From positions 186,001 through 250,000 of the forward strand of contig JAHBVR010000004.1 of assembly GCA_019637395.1 (NCBI GenBank): 64,000 nt of DNA, written 5' to 3'. The position numbers and the translations under genes are program-made. The stretch is from Vulcanimicrobiota bacterium (GTDB lineage Bacteria; Vulcanimicrobiota; Xenobia; Xenobiales; JADMJV01). Below the pieces are notes generated by a model. That model had not been told where the DNA came from and ran no database searches. It saw only the letters and a list, made by a program, of their open reading frames with translations. This document shows, in pieces, positions 28,361 to 36,394 of this stretch. How positions within the stretch are numbered: position 1 is the stretch's first letter; every line of letters begins with the position of its first letter.

Positions 28361-29247
28361 CAACGCCACTGGCTGATGGGATGGCGGCGATGATAAGCCG
28401 CGTCGTCAAAGCGTACGCCGCATTTGGCGTAGATGGCTTTGACCATTTCCTCGTGACAGACCGGGCAGAAAGGGTTCCCGTCGGAGCGCATGATGCACGA
28501 ATAGGTGGGCCGCCAGACGTCCATGGCCCGGTAAAATCCACCCTGCACGGCGCCGACCAGCGGGTAGGCCCCGGGAACGTCCATGAAATGCCCCCACTTG
28601 GCCGTCTTCTTGATGGTGTCTTTGTTGGTGGTATCGATTTTGGCCGACAAGGTCAGGTTCGGATAAGGAATGTCGCCGCCGCCGAAATCCAGCGGCCGCC
28701 GGTCACCCAGGGAGCTGCTGCTGTCATATTCGTCACCTAACTTGCCGATTTTATGGCCCAGTTCGTGAGGCAACGGTTCGAAAGTGCGGCTGGGCAGCAC
28801 CACCAGATTGGCCGAGTGGGCCCGGCCCGGCATAGTGGTGAGCACAATGATGACGTCGCATTCCGGAGCCTTGGCGGCGACCTGGCGCAGCTCGGCTTCT
28901 TTGGGCACCATGACCATGCCCTGGCTGCCGCTGGTGGAGCCGAAAGCGTAAAAGAGACGCGTTCCCTCCTGGATGGAGGGGACGGTCACCAGGTGGGCGT
29001 TGAAATACTGCTTGTAGTCTTTGAAGAAGGGATAGGTCCACAGGGAATTGACCGCGTCCCGGGCGTCTTTTTCCAGCATGGAGGACTGGGCGGCGGTGTA
29101 GCCGTCGCCGATGAAGACCAGGTCGATATGGCTGGCCGGCGATCCCTGGTTCAGAATGGTCTTGACCTGAGCGCGGTCGTAGTTGAAGTTGGGTTCGGCC
29201 CAGGCGGACATCACCAGCAGGAGCCAGACGAAAAGCAGCATTCTCAT
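28360..29247 (-). CDS. Secreted M64-family metallopeptidase
   Basis: About 295 residues. A signal peptide (MRMLLFVWLLLVMSAWA) is followed by a single domain with the M64 zinc motif HELGHKIGKLGDEY. A typical M64 tail follows: PTYSCIMRS, then FCPVCHEEM, which probably holds structural cysteines. M64 includes the IgA protease of Clostridium ramosum; most members are of unknown target. It is odd to find it inside an operon otherwise made of lipid-type and redox enzymes. The ATG at 29247 is chosen for the signal peptide. Confidence 0.85.
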   Translation of the reverse strand: MRMLLFVWLLLVMSAWAEPNFNYDRAQVKTILNQGSPASHIDLVFIGDGYTAAQSSMLEKDARDAVNSLWTYPFFKDYKQYFNAHLVTVPSIQEGTRLFYAFGSTSGSQGMVMVPKEAELRQVAAKAPECDVIIVLTTMPGRAHSANLVVLPSRTFEPLPHELGHKIGKLGDEYDSSSSLGDRRPLDFGGGDIPYPNLTLSAKIDTTNKDTIKKTAKWGHFMDVPGAYPLVGAVQGGFYRAMDVWRPTYSCIMRSDGNPFCPVCHEEMVKAIYAKCGVRFDDAAYHRRHPISQWR

Positions 29248-29282
29248 AGAGGCAAAAATACCTACACTCCAGCCAGGTGAAA

Positions 29283-30218
29283 CTAAATTTCGGCGGAGTC
29301 CAGCCACCATTCACTCCAATCCGGGGGAAAACCGACCGCGTAGACGGTGGCCGGGGCGGGCAAGACCTGGAGCTGGCGCAGGTGGGGGAGGAGGCGTTGG
29401 GCGGCGCTTTCGGGCAGGCAGGCGAAAAGCACGGGAATTCCCTCGCGGGCGCAGCGCCGGGCGGCCTGCTCCAGCAAAGCGGCTCCATCGCGCTCGTTCT
29501 CAAAAAGAAAGCGCGACAAGTGGGCGGCGCGCATTTCGGTGCCGTCGGTGTGCAGCAGCCGTTTGCCCCGCCGAGTGTCTTCCAGCAGGCCGCAGGCGCT
29601 GCCCCATTCCAGGGCCAGTGGGGCTCGCTCCGAGCGCAGCCGGCTTTGACCTGACAGGGGCACTACCGCGCCGGCCGGGCGGCTCTCGGCCCAGCGCCGG
29701 TTCAAGCGCTCCTCGTCGACCTCGCAGTCACGCTCGTTGCCGAGCCGGGTGCGCAGGCTGAGCACGGTCACTTTGGCCTGGGTCCGAAAAGACGGGATGC
29801 TGCCGCGCCCCGTGTAGCGATCGGGCGTGCTGCGCGTGCCATCCATCACCACCGCATAGCCGCAGTTGCTGGGCACCTGCAAATGTTCGCTCATGGCCCG
29901 CAGATAGCGAGGCAGGCGGAAGCGCACTTCGCGCACCATCTTCAGATCGGCCAGATAGGCCACCCGGTGGACCTGTCCCTGGGGAATCCGCAGGGGACGC
30001 AGCACCGCCGCCAGGGTACCCAGCACCCGGCCTTCCTCTTCGACGACCAGCACCACGGCCTCGCCGATGGCCTGAAAGAAGGTCACATATTCAGGTCCGT
30101 GGGAAATGGAGAAAGAATCGTTGGCTCCCAGGGGATAGGTAAATTGCTCTTCAAATTCGACGAGCGCGCGGCCGAGCTCCGCCGGGGGAGGCTGGCGCAG
30201 GAAGTGGACCTGGCTCAC
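29283..30218 (-). CDS. GNAT-like N-acyltransferase
   Basis: About 311 residues. The middle of the N-terminal half has a GNAT pattern (VVLVVEEEGRVLGTLAAVL, then VAYLADLKMVREVRFR), though the usual acetyl-CoA loop R/QxxGxG/A is weak. A second, related-looking fold may follow, as in tandem or acyl-chain-using GNAT enzymes. The GTG at 30218 makes a GTGA overlap with the DUF3419 gene. In this context it could transfer an acyl group to the amino group that a BtaA-like enzyme installs; that is inference. Confidence 0.6.
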   Translation of the reverse strand: MSQVHFLRQPPPAELGRALVEFEEQFTYPLGANDSFSISHGPEYVTFFQAIGEAVVLVVEEEGRVLGTLAAVLRPLRIPQGQVHRVAYLADLKMVREVRFRLPRYLRAMSEHLQVPSNCGYAVVMDGTRSTPDRYTGRGSIPSFRTQAKVTVLSLRTRLGNERDCEVDEERLNRRWAESRPAGAVVPLSGQSRLRSERAPLALEWGSACGLLEDTRRGKRLLHTDGTEMRAAHLSRFLFENERDGAALLEQAARRCAREGIPVLFACLPESAAQRLLPHLRQLQVLPAPATVYAVGFPPDWSEWWLDSAEI

Positions 30219-31153
30219 AAGCGCCGGCCCCAATGGATTTGGGGATAAAAGTAGCTGCGGTCGCGAGCGGCCAGGCGTTGGCCGCGCTCCCGGTCCCAGG
30301 TCAGCGGACTGGGGAGGGCCGGAATCTCCAGACAGGAGTTGAGCTGACGGATCAGGGTCACGCCACTCCGGCGCAGCACGCGGGCCGTTTCTTGAAGCAG
30401 CCTCGTTCCCTCCTCGGGAGAGAGCCAGTCGAGGATGTTGGAGAGGTGGATGAAATCGGCACTTTCATCCGGCAAGCTGCGCAATACGGCCTCCATTTCT
30501 CCGTGCCGGTAGTCAGGGGTGAGGCGTGGTGGATTCCAGGGAGTCAGCCAATCCCAGCCCGGGCTCTCGCCAAAGTGGCCATGGAGAACCTGCTGAAGGA
30601 AGGGGTTTTGCGAAGCGCCGGGTCGCTGGCGCGCCTCCCGGGTCCGTTCGGCAAAGTGGTCGGCGAAGGGCTGGCGCGGGTTGCGCGTGGCTGCTTCGCC
30701 GAAAAGGGCCACCAGATGGTCCAGACGGAAGCTGCGCTGGAAATCTCCGTGGCTTTGCAAATCCTGGAAAACCGCTTCATAACGGCCTAGATAATCGAGC
30801 CCCCGGTCACAGACGAAGTCAAAGGGGCCCAGTTGGCCATCTTCCAGGCCGGCCAGATGAGGGCGCCGGTCGCCGGGCAGATGGCCCAGCACCAACAGGG
30901 CCAGATCACGGTCGCCTTGGGCCAGCCGCCATTTACGGCGCACCAGTTCCAGTTGAGCCGGGTTGGCGTCGACCAGCAGAAGGCTGTTTAAGGGCCGGGC
31001 GGCCAGACACAGGGCGGTTTCTCCGCCGGAAGCGATCATCACCACGTTGGGATGGGGCCGGAGATGATCCAGAACTTCCAGATCGATGCGTGGGTCTTCG
31101 CGCACAACCGCGAAGGCTACGGGCAGTTGGGCAGCGGTCTGGACCCAGTTCAT
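30215..31153 (-). CDS. DUF3419 (BtaA-like) SAM-dependent aminocarboxypropyl transferase
   Basis: About 312 residues. The start region has REDPRIDLEVL and a motif I VVMIASGGETALCLA, then LLLVDANPAQLELVRRK. This is the signature of DUF3419, the family of BtaA, which moves the 3-amino-3-carboxypropyl group of SAM to diacylglycerol in betaine-lipid synthesis. A C-terminal methyltransferase-like block (SADFIHLSNILDWLSPEEG) is also present. The ATG at 31153 makes an ATGA overlap with the desaturase; the long upstream frame is only a shadow. No BtaB N-methyltransferase is adjacent, so the product may not be a classic betaine lipid. Confidence 0.75.
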   Translation of the reverse strand: MNWVQTAAQLPVAFAVVREDPRIDLEVLDHLRPHPNVVMIASGGETALCLAARPLNSLLLVDANPAQLELVRRKWRLAQGDRDLALLVLGHLPGDRRPHLAGLEDGQLGPFDFVCDRGLDYLGRYEAVFQDLQSHGDFQRSFRLDHLVALFGEAATRNPRQPFADHFAERTREARQRPGASQNPFLQQVLHGHFGESPGWDWLTPWNPPRLTPDYRHGEMEAVLRSLPDESADFIHLSNILDWLSPEEGTRLLQETARVLRRSGVTLIRQLNSCLEIPALPSPLTWDRERGQRLAARDRSYFYPQIHWGRRL

Positions 31154-31992
31154 TCCCGGGCTTTCCGCCAGGTGTGCTCTAAGAACTCTTGCACGAAAGC
31201 GGTGTAGGAACGGATGTAGGGAGCGCCCTGGCGGCGCAGCTCGGGTTCCAGCTTCTGATGTAGTTGCGGCAGCCCGTACCAGGGCACTCCGGGGTGCAGG
31301 TGGTGTTCCAGATGATAGTTCTCGTTGCACATGAAGAAGCGTACCAAGGGAGTGGTGAGGATGCTGCGGGTGCCCTGGATTTCGTCGTTGGCGTGTTCCA
31401 GCAGCGTGTGCTGGCTCATACCGCGGATGTTGACCATGGTGTTGATGAACAGCATAGGAATGAGCCAGCCGTGGAGCAGCCAGGCGACCGGGAGGTGCAG
31501 GGCCCAGCCGACCAACATGGCGGTGGCCATTAACTCGAGCAGGATGCCGATTCGGTCGCGCCAATTGCCCTGGCGGAAGCCCAGCACGGGAATGGCGCTG
31601 ATGTAGACGGGATAGCCGACCAGCAGACGGGCCCAGTTCATCAGGAAAATCAGCCAGCCGCGGCGGGTGTAGTTGGCGTAGTGATCGGGGTCGCCGTCCT
31701 CGCCCAGATGGCGGTGGTGGCGCAGATGGAGCACGCGGTAGGCGGAACAATTCTGCCATACCGGAATGGCGCACAGAGCGCCCAGGATGCGATTGGCCAG
31801 TGGACCGGGAGCCAGCGTGCCGTGCACGGCTTCGTGAGCGAAAAGGCTGATGCCGTGGAGCGAGGCGGCGGCCAGCAGGTAGGCGGGCAGAGCCCAGGGG
31901 CCGGGGTGGCTGATGGCCAGCCCGGCGCCCAATAGATAGAGCACTGCGAACAGACCGATGCGCTCGGCGTGGCGCCGGTATTCGATTTTCAT
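31150..31992 (-). CDS. Membrane fatty-acid desaturase/hydroxylase
   Basis: About 280 residues, four to six membrane spans and three His boxes of the FA_desaturase superfamily: HEAVHG, HLRHHRHLG and HLEHHLHPG. The H(x)3-4H...HxxHH...HxxHH pattern fits acyl-lipid desaturases and beta-carotene or alkane hydroxylase-like enzymes. It is unlike the delta-9 type at 10733. The ATG at 31992 makes an ATGA overlap with the oxidase gene upstream. Confidence 0.82.
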   Translation of the reverse strand: MKIEYRRHAERIGLFAVLYLLGAGLAISHPGPWALPAYLLAAASLHGISLFAHEAVHGTLAPGPLANRILGALCAIPVWQNCSAYRVLHLRHHRHLGEDGDPDHYANYTRRGWLIFLMNWARLLVGYPVYISAIPVLGFRQGNWRDRIGILLELMATAMLVGWALHLPVAWLLHGWLIPMLFINTMVNIRGMSQHTLLEHANDEIQGTRSILTTPLVRFFMCNENYHLEHHLHPGVPWYGLPQLHQKLEPELRRQGAPYIRSYTAFVQEFLEHTWRKARE

Positions 31993-32621
31993 AGGCTGCG
32001 GTACAGTTGGGCGAAGATGTGCCAGCCGTAGCGCAGTCCCTCTGTTACTTCCTGCTCGGGGGCGCCCTCGACAACCTCGAAGAACTCGGCGGCGTGACGT
32101 TTGTCGATTTCCGCGTGCAGACTGTAGTGGACCAGATCTTTTTGGGCTACCCAGCCGCGTTCCACTACAGTGCTGCCGATGAGGGCCGAGATGTCGGCAA
32201 AGGCGTATTCGATGATGCCCAGACAGGCGAAGGCAAAAGCCACCGATTCGCTGCAGCAAGCTCCGTAGAGAGCCAGGTTAAAGGCTCGAACCGGCGGGGC
32301 TTGCGGGTCGGGCTGACTGCCCAGCGAGGCCAGAAATTGGCGAAAGGTGCGGTCGTGGGCCAGCCCGTGGCCTTCCTCCAAACCGTGTTCCTCGGCCAGG
32401 TTGTGCATGAGCACTCGGCGCGAATCCGAATCTGGTTGGCGGGCCAGCAACGCGCCCATGGCCCGAGAGAAAAACGTGACGGCGTGAAAGAACTGCTTCT
32501 GGCCGTGTAAAAAGCGCTCTCGCGTCATTTGGGCGGGAAGCTCGGCGAAATAGGGGTGGCTGTGGATTGGTTGCGCGGCCAGAACCTGGTCGGCTTGCTT
32601 TAGGACCCAACTCATCGACAC
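31989..32621 (-). CDS. Heme-oxygenase-like di-iron oxidase/oxygenase (TenA/PqqC/UndA-like fold)
   Basis: 210 residues, all-helical. The pattern includes NLAEEHGLEEG near residue 74 and HYSLHAEIDKRHAAEFF near 168, which fits the E...H...E/D..H metal ligand order of heme-oxygenase-like di-metal oxidases, a superfamily that includes UndA and CADD. Such enzymes carry out O2-dependent C-C or C-N cleavage on fatty acids or amino acids. It is the first gene of the seven-gene operon. TenA or PqqC function is the alternative, but the neighbours are lipid enzymes. Confidence 0.72.
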   Translation of the reverse strand: MSMSWVLKQADQVLAAQPIHSHPYFAELPAQMTRERFLHGQKQFFHAVTFFSRAMGALLARQPDSDSRRVLMHNLAEEHGLEEGHGLAHDRTFRQFLASLGSQPDPQAPPVRAFNLALYGACCSESVAFAFACLGIIEYAFADISALIGSTVVERGWVAQKDLVHYSLHAEIDKRHAAEFFEVVEGAPEQEVTEGLRYGWHIFAQLYRSL

Positions 32622-32664
32622 ACTATAGCAGGTATTCTGTGCGTCCGGGTAAGAATATCAGGCT

Positions 32665-33468
32665 ATGACGGATAATACTCAGGAATACGATTTCCGCGAT
32701 ATCGCCGAGCGTTCCACGCGTTATCCGCAGATCGGGGCCATCAGTCTGTTGGTTTCCGAGACGCCCGGCAAATTGGTGCTGCTGGATGCCGACGTCATCA
32801 AGATCGGACGGGACGAAGGTTGCGATTTGTGCTTTCAGGTGGACGGGGTGAGCCGCAACCATGCGCTCATCGAGCGCCGCGCCGGCGGCCAGTACCTGCT
32901 TACCGATCTGCGCTCCACCAATGGTCTGTTCGTCAACGGTTTTCAGCAAGATTGCCAGTTTCTGCAGGACGGGGATCGAGTGGCCCTGGGACCCAATCTG
33001 GTCTTTTGTTTTCGCTTGCTTCAGGTGGACGAGGCCCTCGCCCTATCCGGTTTGAGTGCCAGCCATTCGCGCGATCTGGCTACCGGCGCCATGACCGGGC
33101 CGTTCTTTGAAGAGATGTTGCAGGTCGAGTTGGAACTGGGTCAGCGGCGCAATTTCGACGTGGCTGTGCTGACCTTGCAGTGGAGCGGTTTTCCCCAGGG
33201 TCGCGAAGAGCATCGCGTGCTGGATGTCTTCGCCTATCTGGAGTCGGTCAAACGGCCGGGGACTCTTACCGCTCGGGTAGGGCCGCGCACCTTCGGGCTG
33301 AGTATGAGCTACCAGAACCGGGCTGAGGTAGAGAAGGTGGTCGAGCAGTTGCAACGCCATCTACGTGACAACTTCAGCGACGCCAACTTCTTCGTCGGAG
33401 TGGCCTTCAGTCGCGACCTCGCTTACCCGAAGGCCGAGAAGCTGCTGCTCAAGGCTTCGCAGCGGTAA
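32665..33468 (+). CDS. FHA domain protein with decayed GGDEF domain
   Basis: 267 residues. The FHA domain (about 25-115) shows IGRD at 47, SRNH at 63 and STNG at 84, so phosphothreonine binding should be intact. Residues 136-265 follow the GGDEF-domain layout, starting with RDLATG (for RDxLTG), but the active site GG(D/E)EF position reads GPRTF (206-210). It cannot be a diguanylate cyclase; it may bind nucleotide or only partners. It ends in a TAATG overlap with the kinase gene, whose product could phosphorylate its partner or itself. Confidence 0.8.
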   Translation: MTDNTQEYDFRDIAERSTRYPQIGAISLLVSETPGKLVLLDADVIKIGRDEGCDLCFQVDGVSRNHALIERRAGGQYLLTDLRSTNGLFVNGFQQDCQFLQDGDRVALGPNLVFCFRLLQVDEALALSGLSASHSRDLATGAMTGPFFEEMLQVELELGQRRNFDVAVLTLQWSGFPQGREEHRVLDVFAYLESVKRPGTLTARVGPRTFGLSMSYQNRAEVEKVVEQLQRHLRDNFSDANFFVGVAFSRDLAYPKAEKLLLKASQR

Positions 33469-34715
33469 TGTGGCCGCTGGCCGAACTCAAGGCCCTGCGG
33501 GCGCGCGCGGTCAAGGTCAGCTACCAGGCGGGCGAGGTTATTTTCCAACAAGGCGACCCAGGCGATCGCGTCTACTTGATCCGCCGAGGCTTGATCGAAA
33601 TTTACGCGGATTCCGGCGGTAAGCGGCGGCGCCTCAATTTGCGCGGCCGCGGCGAAGTGATCGGAGAGATGGCCGTGCTCGATGGTCTGGGCCGTTCGGC
33701 CACGGCCGTGGCCCTGACCGATGTGCAGGCCCACACGTTGGAGACGAGCGAATTCGAAAATCTGCTTTGCCAGCGGCCGGCCCTGATTCGCGGCCTGACA
33801 CGTCAGTTGAGCCAGCGCATGCGCGATTTGCAGGAGACGCTCAGTGCTGAACTGGATCGCCGGGAGGCGGCCATTTCGGGTATCTTGCAATCCATCGGGC
33901 CGTTCCAGTTGGAGGAACGCCTGGGCCAGGGCGGGATGGGGGTGATTTACGCGGGCTTCCATCAGGTGACCGGACACAAGCGCGCGATCAAGGTGCTGGC
34001 CGTCCAAAGCGACGAGCAGAAGCAACGTTTTCTTACCGAATGTGAAACCATGGCCCGCCTGATCCATCCCCACGTGGTGCGTATCGATTCCGCCGGCATC
34101 GTGGACGGGCAGGGCTATATGGCCATGGAGCTACTGCGCGGCCAGACGCTGGAGCAGCGCCTGCGCCAGGGCCGTCTGCTTCGGGACGAAGTGGGCGGTT
34201 GGTTTGTCCCGGCCATGCGGGCCTTGCATTACGCGCATGAGCTGGGGGTAATGCATCGCGACGTCAAGCCGGAGAATCTCTTTATGACTCTGGATGGGCA
34301 GCTCAAGGTGCTGGATTTTGGCATCGCGCGCCGGGTGAATGGTCCGCAGGTCACCCTGGAGGGCAAGTTTTTCGGCACTCCCCGTTATTTGGCTCCGGAG
34401 CGTATTGGCGGCCAATCACAACGCCAGGAAAGGCAGAGCGACCAGTATTCGCTGGGAGTCACCTTATATGAGGCCCTGACCGGGCGCTGTCCTTTCGAAG
34501 CCAGCGACGTGGCGGAAATCCTGGCCGCCCATTTGCATCGGGCGCCCGAGTTGCCCAGCCGTATCGTTCCTCTGGAAAAAGAGCTGGAGCTGGTGGTCAT
34601 GCGGCTTTTGGCCAAGGAACCTTTACGCCGTTACCCGGACTTCGAGCGGGCCGCCCGCGAACTGTCTCAGGCGCTGGCGGGCGGCTCGGGTTCGGGCACG
34701 GCCGAGTTGGGCTGA
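33468..34715 (+). CDS. Cyclic-nucleotide-binding Ser/Thr protein kinase
   Basis: 415 residues. Residues 5-115 are a CRP-type cyclic-nucleotide-binding domain (FQQGDPGDRVYLIRRG, GEVIGEMAVLDGLGRSATAVAL). Residues 140-400 are a Hanks kinase with GQGGMG, AIKVL, HRDVKPEN, DFGIARR and GTPRYLAPE: complete. A cNMP-gated bacterial Ser/Thr kinase is formally like PKG. It is coupled to the FHA gene (TAATG), a natural pair of kinase and phospho-reader. Confidence 0.88.
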   Translation: MWPLAELKALRARAVKVSYQAGEVIFQQGDPGDRVYLIRRGLIEIYADSGGKRRRLNLRGRGEVIGEMAVLDGLGRSATAVALTDVQAHTLETSEFENLLCQRPALIRGLTRQLSQRMRDLQETLSAELDRREAAISGILQSIGPFQLEERLGQGGMGVIYAGFHQVTGHKRAIKVLAVQSDEQKQRFLTECETMARLIHPHVVRIDSAGIVDGQGYMAMELLRGQTLEQRLRQGRLLRDEVGGWFVPAMRALHYAHELGVMHRDVKPENLFMTLDGQLKVLDFGIARRVNGPQVTLEGKFFGTPRYLAPERIGGQSQRQERQSDQYSLGVTLYEALTGRCPFEASDVAEILAAHLHRAPELPSRIVPLEKELELVVMRLLAKEPLRRYPDFERAARELSQALAGGSGSGTAELG

Positions 34716-34748
34716 TTGGCCGCTGTCCCCAGGCGCTGGAGTGAGGTT

Positions 34749-34850
34749 TTAACATCCCGTTCATCTTTAGCCCCCGGGTTCCGACATGGACGCCGACCTG
34801 GGGAGGCTATCCTCAGTTCATCGGAACCAAAGAATCGGAGGATAGCGAAG
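34749..34850 (+). promoter_or_regulatory. Structured leader, copy A
   Basis: Parts: an upstream box TTAACATCCCGTTCA at 34749-34763; a core at 34779-34819 shared with the leaders at 36338 and 36876 and with the minus-strand leader at 47968-48008. Stem P1: GGTTCCGA (34777-34784) pairs with TCGGAACC (34821-34828). Stem P2: GCTATCCTC (34806-34814) pairs with GAGGATAGC (34838-34846) and covers the SD. P2 crosses P1, so the fold is an H-type pseudoknot or the stems are alternatives. The gene starts at 34851. Looks like a cis-acting RNA regulator; class not recognised. Confidence 0.55.
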
Positions 34851-35414
34851 ATGGACTGGATGAATTTGCTTGGCCTGGGCGGGCTGAACCTGAGTTATTT
34901 CGGTGGCATCGGGGGCGGGGGCTTGTTGGAGCAACTGCTGGCCATGAAGCTCCTGAAGGAAATGCTGGGTGAGGAAGGCGAGACGCCCGCTCAGAAGCCC
35001 AAGGAGAGCGATCGTCTGACCGGCAACCGCATCGACCTGGACGAGAGCGGCAAATACAAGAGCGGCAGTGACGGCATCCTGATCTTCGACTTAGACAACA
35101 ATGGAGTCAGCGAAGAGGACATCTCCAAGAGCAAAAAACTGCTCAACTACCTCGACGACGGCGAGGACGGCGAGATTCCCGAAGAGCTGAAGAAGATGGA
35201 CAAGAACGGGGACGGCAAGCTCGACGAGGGCGAACTCAAGGCGGCCCACGCCCAGGTTTGGGTGGATCGCAACAAGGACGGCAAGTACGACCGGGGCGAG
35301 CGTTTCGAGGTGGGGGAAGACACCATCGTGAGCAATGCCGGCAAGTTTAAACTGCGTTCCTACAATCTGCGCACCGGCGCCATCAAGGCCGAGGCCGACC
35401 TGGGAGTCGAGTAA
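34851..35414 (+). CDS. EF-hand calcium-binding protein
   Basis: 187 residues. After a Gly/Leu-rich amphipathic start come three calcium-loop-like segments: DLDNNGVSEED, DKNGDGKLDEGEL and DRNKDGKYDRGE. This dockerin/EF-hand-like acidic protein probably binds calcium. No classical signal peptide, but the hydrophobic start (NLLGLGGLNLSYFGG) could be an export signal of another kind. The SD CGGAGGA lies inside the P2 stem of the leader. The gene at 35459 follows closely. Confidence 0.7.
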   Translation: MDWMNLLGLGGLNLSYFGGIGGGGLLEQLLAMKLLKEMLGEEGETPAQKPKESDRLTGNRIDLDESGKYKSGSDGILIFDLDNNGVSEEDISKSKKLLNYLDDGEDGEIPEELKKMDKNGDGKLDEGELKAAHAQVWVDRNKDGKYDRGERFEVGEDTIVSNAGKFKLRSYNLRTGAIKAEADLGVE

Positions 35415-35458
35415 ATTGATTGAGTTCATTCAAACCGGAAAGTGGAGGTAAGAAGGTC

Positions 35459-35731
35459 ATGGCGAGAACCAAGGTTGAGGGTGGAGGCTTCGGCTTCAAA
35501 TTCGGGTATGAGCACGATGACACAGCCGAGTGGGTCTACAAAGGCATTCACGATACCAATGAGACCAGCACGCGCAACCTGAAGTTGCAACTGGCGGCCC
35601 AGCAGCAGTCCGAAATGCGCTGGATGAACTTTCAGGACGAGCAGAACGACAAGTTCTTCGCTCAGGTGCAGGACCTGATGCACCCTGGAGGTGGGCCACT
35701 GGAACAGTTGGCCCAATTGCTCCAAGTTTAG
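35459..35731 (+). CDS. Small hypothetical protein
   Basis: 90 residues, Gln-rich and helical in the second half (QLAAQQQSEMRWMNFQDEQND), Gly-rich at the start. It begins 44 bases after the EF-hand gene with an SD (GGAGG and AAGG upstream of ATG), so the two form an operon. A strong intrinsic terminator follows. Family not recognised. Confidence 0.6.
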   Translation: MARTKVEGGGFGFKFGYEHDDTAEWVYKGIHDTNETSTRNLKLQLAAQQQSEMRWMNFQDEQNDKFFAQVQDLMHPGGGPLEQLAQLLQV

Positions 35732-35746
35732 ATTTGCTCTGTGAGG

Positions 35747-35776
35747 CCTCCGCTGATGCGGAGGTCTTTTTTTTTA
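35747..35776 (+). terminator. Rho-independent terminator
   Basis: CCTCCGC, loop TGAT, GCGGAGG, followed at once by a run of ten T (one C near its start). This is a textbook intrinsic terminator ending the EF-hand/small-protein operon. The downstream zinc-ribbon gene starts just after it. Confidence 0.9.
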
Positions 35777-35794
35777 TATCAGCAATGCTACCTC

Positions 35795-36322
35795 ATGCAT
35801 TGCTGGAACTGTGGCTGGCGCAATCCTTCCCGTCTGGAGGAATGCGAACTGTGCGGCAAGCACCTGGGAGCCTCCCCTCGCGGCAGCTCGCCGGAAGCCG
35901 GCTATGCCCTCCGCCTGGACGTGGTCAATCACGCTGAATCCGCTGCCTCCCAGCGCCAGGTGAAGAACCCGCGCTTCCGCGAGGTTGTTAACCTGGCGCT
36001 GGAACTGGGCCAGGGCCAGGCTCAATCCGAGCAGGTGGAAGAGGCTTTGCGGCGATTCTGGCTCCCTCTGGAGCAGTTCCTGGAGCAGCAACTTCCGCGG
36101 ATCATGGCCGATACCGAGGCTGATCTGGCCGTGGTCCGGCCCCTGGCTCAGGAAGGCGAACTGCTGGTGCGTCGGGGAGTGCGGGAGGCTGGGGCCATCC
36201 TGGGGTCCTGGCGCAAGCGTCCGCTGATTACCGAATTAGCCCAACGGCTTAAGGAGATCCAACGTGGTCTCGACCAGCTTGGCCAGTTGCGAGACCTGGA
36301 TGAAGAGGTAACAGGGCGGTAA
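35795..36322 (+). CDS. Zinc-ribbon helical protein
   Basis: 175 residues. Zinc ribbon Cys3, Cys6, Cys17, Cys20 (CWNC...CELC), then a helical, coiled-coil-rich body (LALELGQGQAQSEQVEEALRRF...). The spacing matches the ribbons in the genes at 890, 50597 and 57694. The ATG at 35795 is chosen because an earlier start would lie inside the terminator. Function unknown. Confidence 0.65.
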   Translation: MHCWNCGWRNPSRLEECELCGKHLGASPRGSSPEAGYALRLDVVNHAESAASQRQVKNPRFREVVNLALELGQGQAQSEQVEEALRRFWLPLEQFLEQQLPRIMADTEADLAVVRPLAQEGELLVRRGVREAGAILGSWRKRPLITELAQRLKEIQRGLDQLGQLRDLDEEVTGR

Positions 36323-36394
36323 CATTCCAGGCCCGGATTCCGACGGTGGCGCCGACCTGGATCCCCTACGCTGGAGTCCAGGAGGTAGAACGCA
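36319..36394 (+). promoter_or_regulatory. Structured leader, copy B
   Basis: GTAACATTCC (36319) and the core from TTCC (36338) match the other leaders, but the distance between them is 18 instead of 29 bases. P1: GGATTCC (36335-36341) pairs with GGAGTCC (36373-36379), one G-U. P2: CTAC-g-CT (36366-36372) pairs with AGGTAG (36383-36388) over the SD. Compared with copy A, a T-A pair in P2 has become C-G, a compensatory change. A 12-codon frame begins at 36395. Confidence 0.5.

Noticed and set aside
31154-31774. N-terminal 200-codon extension of the DUF3419 frame
   Set aside because: Shadow of the desaturase gene; the ATGA overlap start at 31153 precedes the conserved family start.
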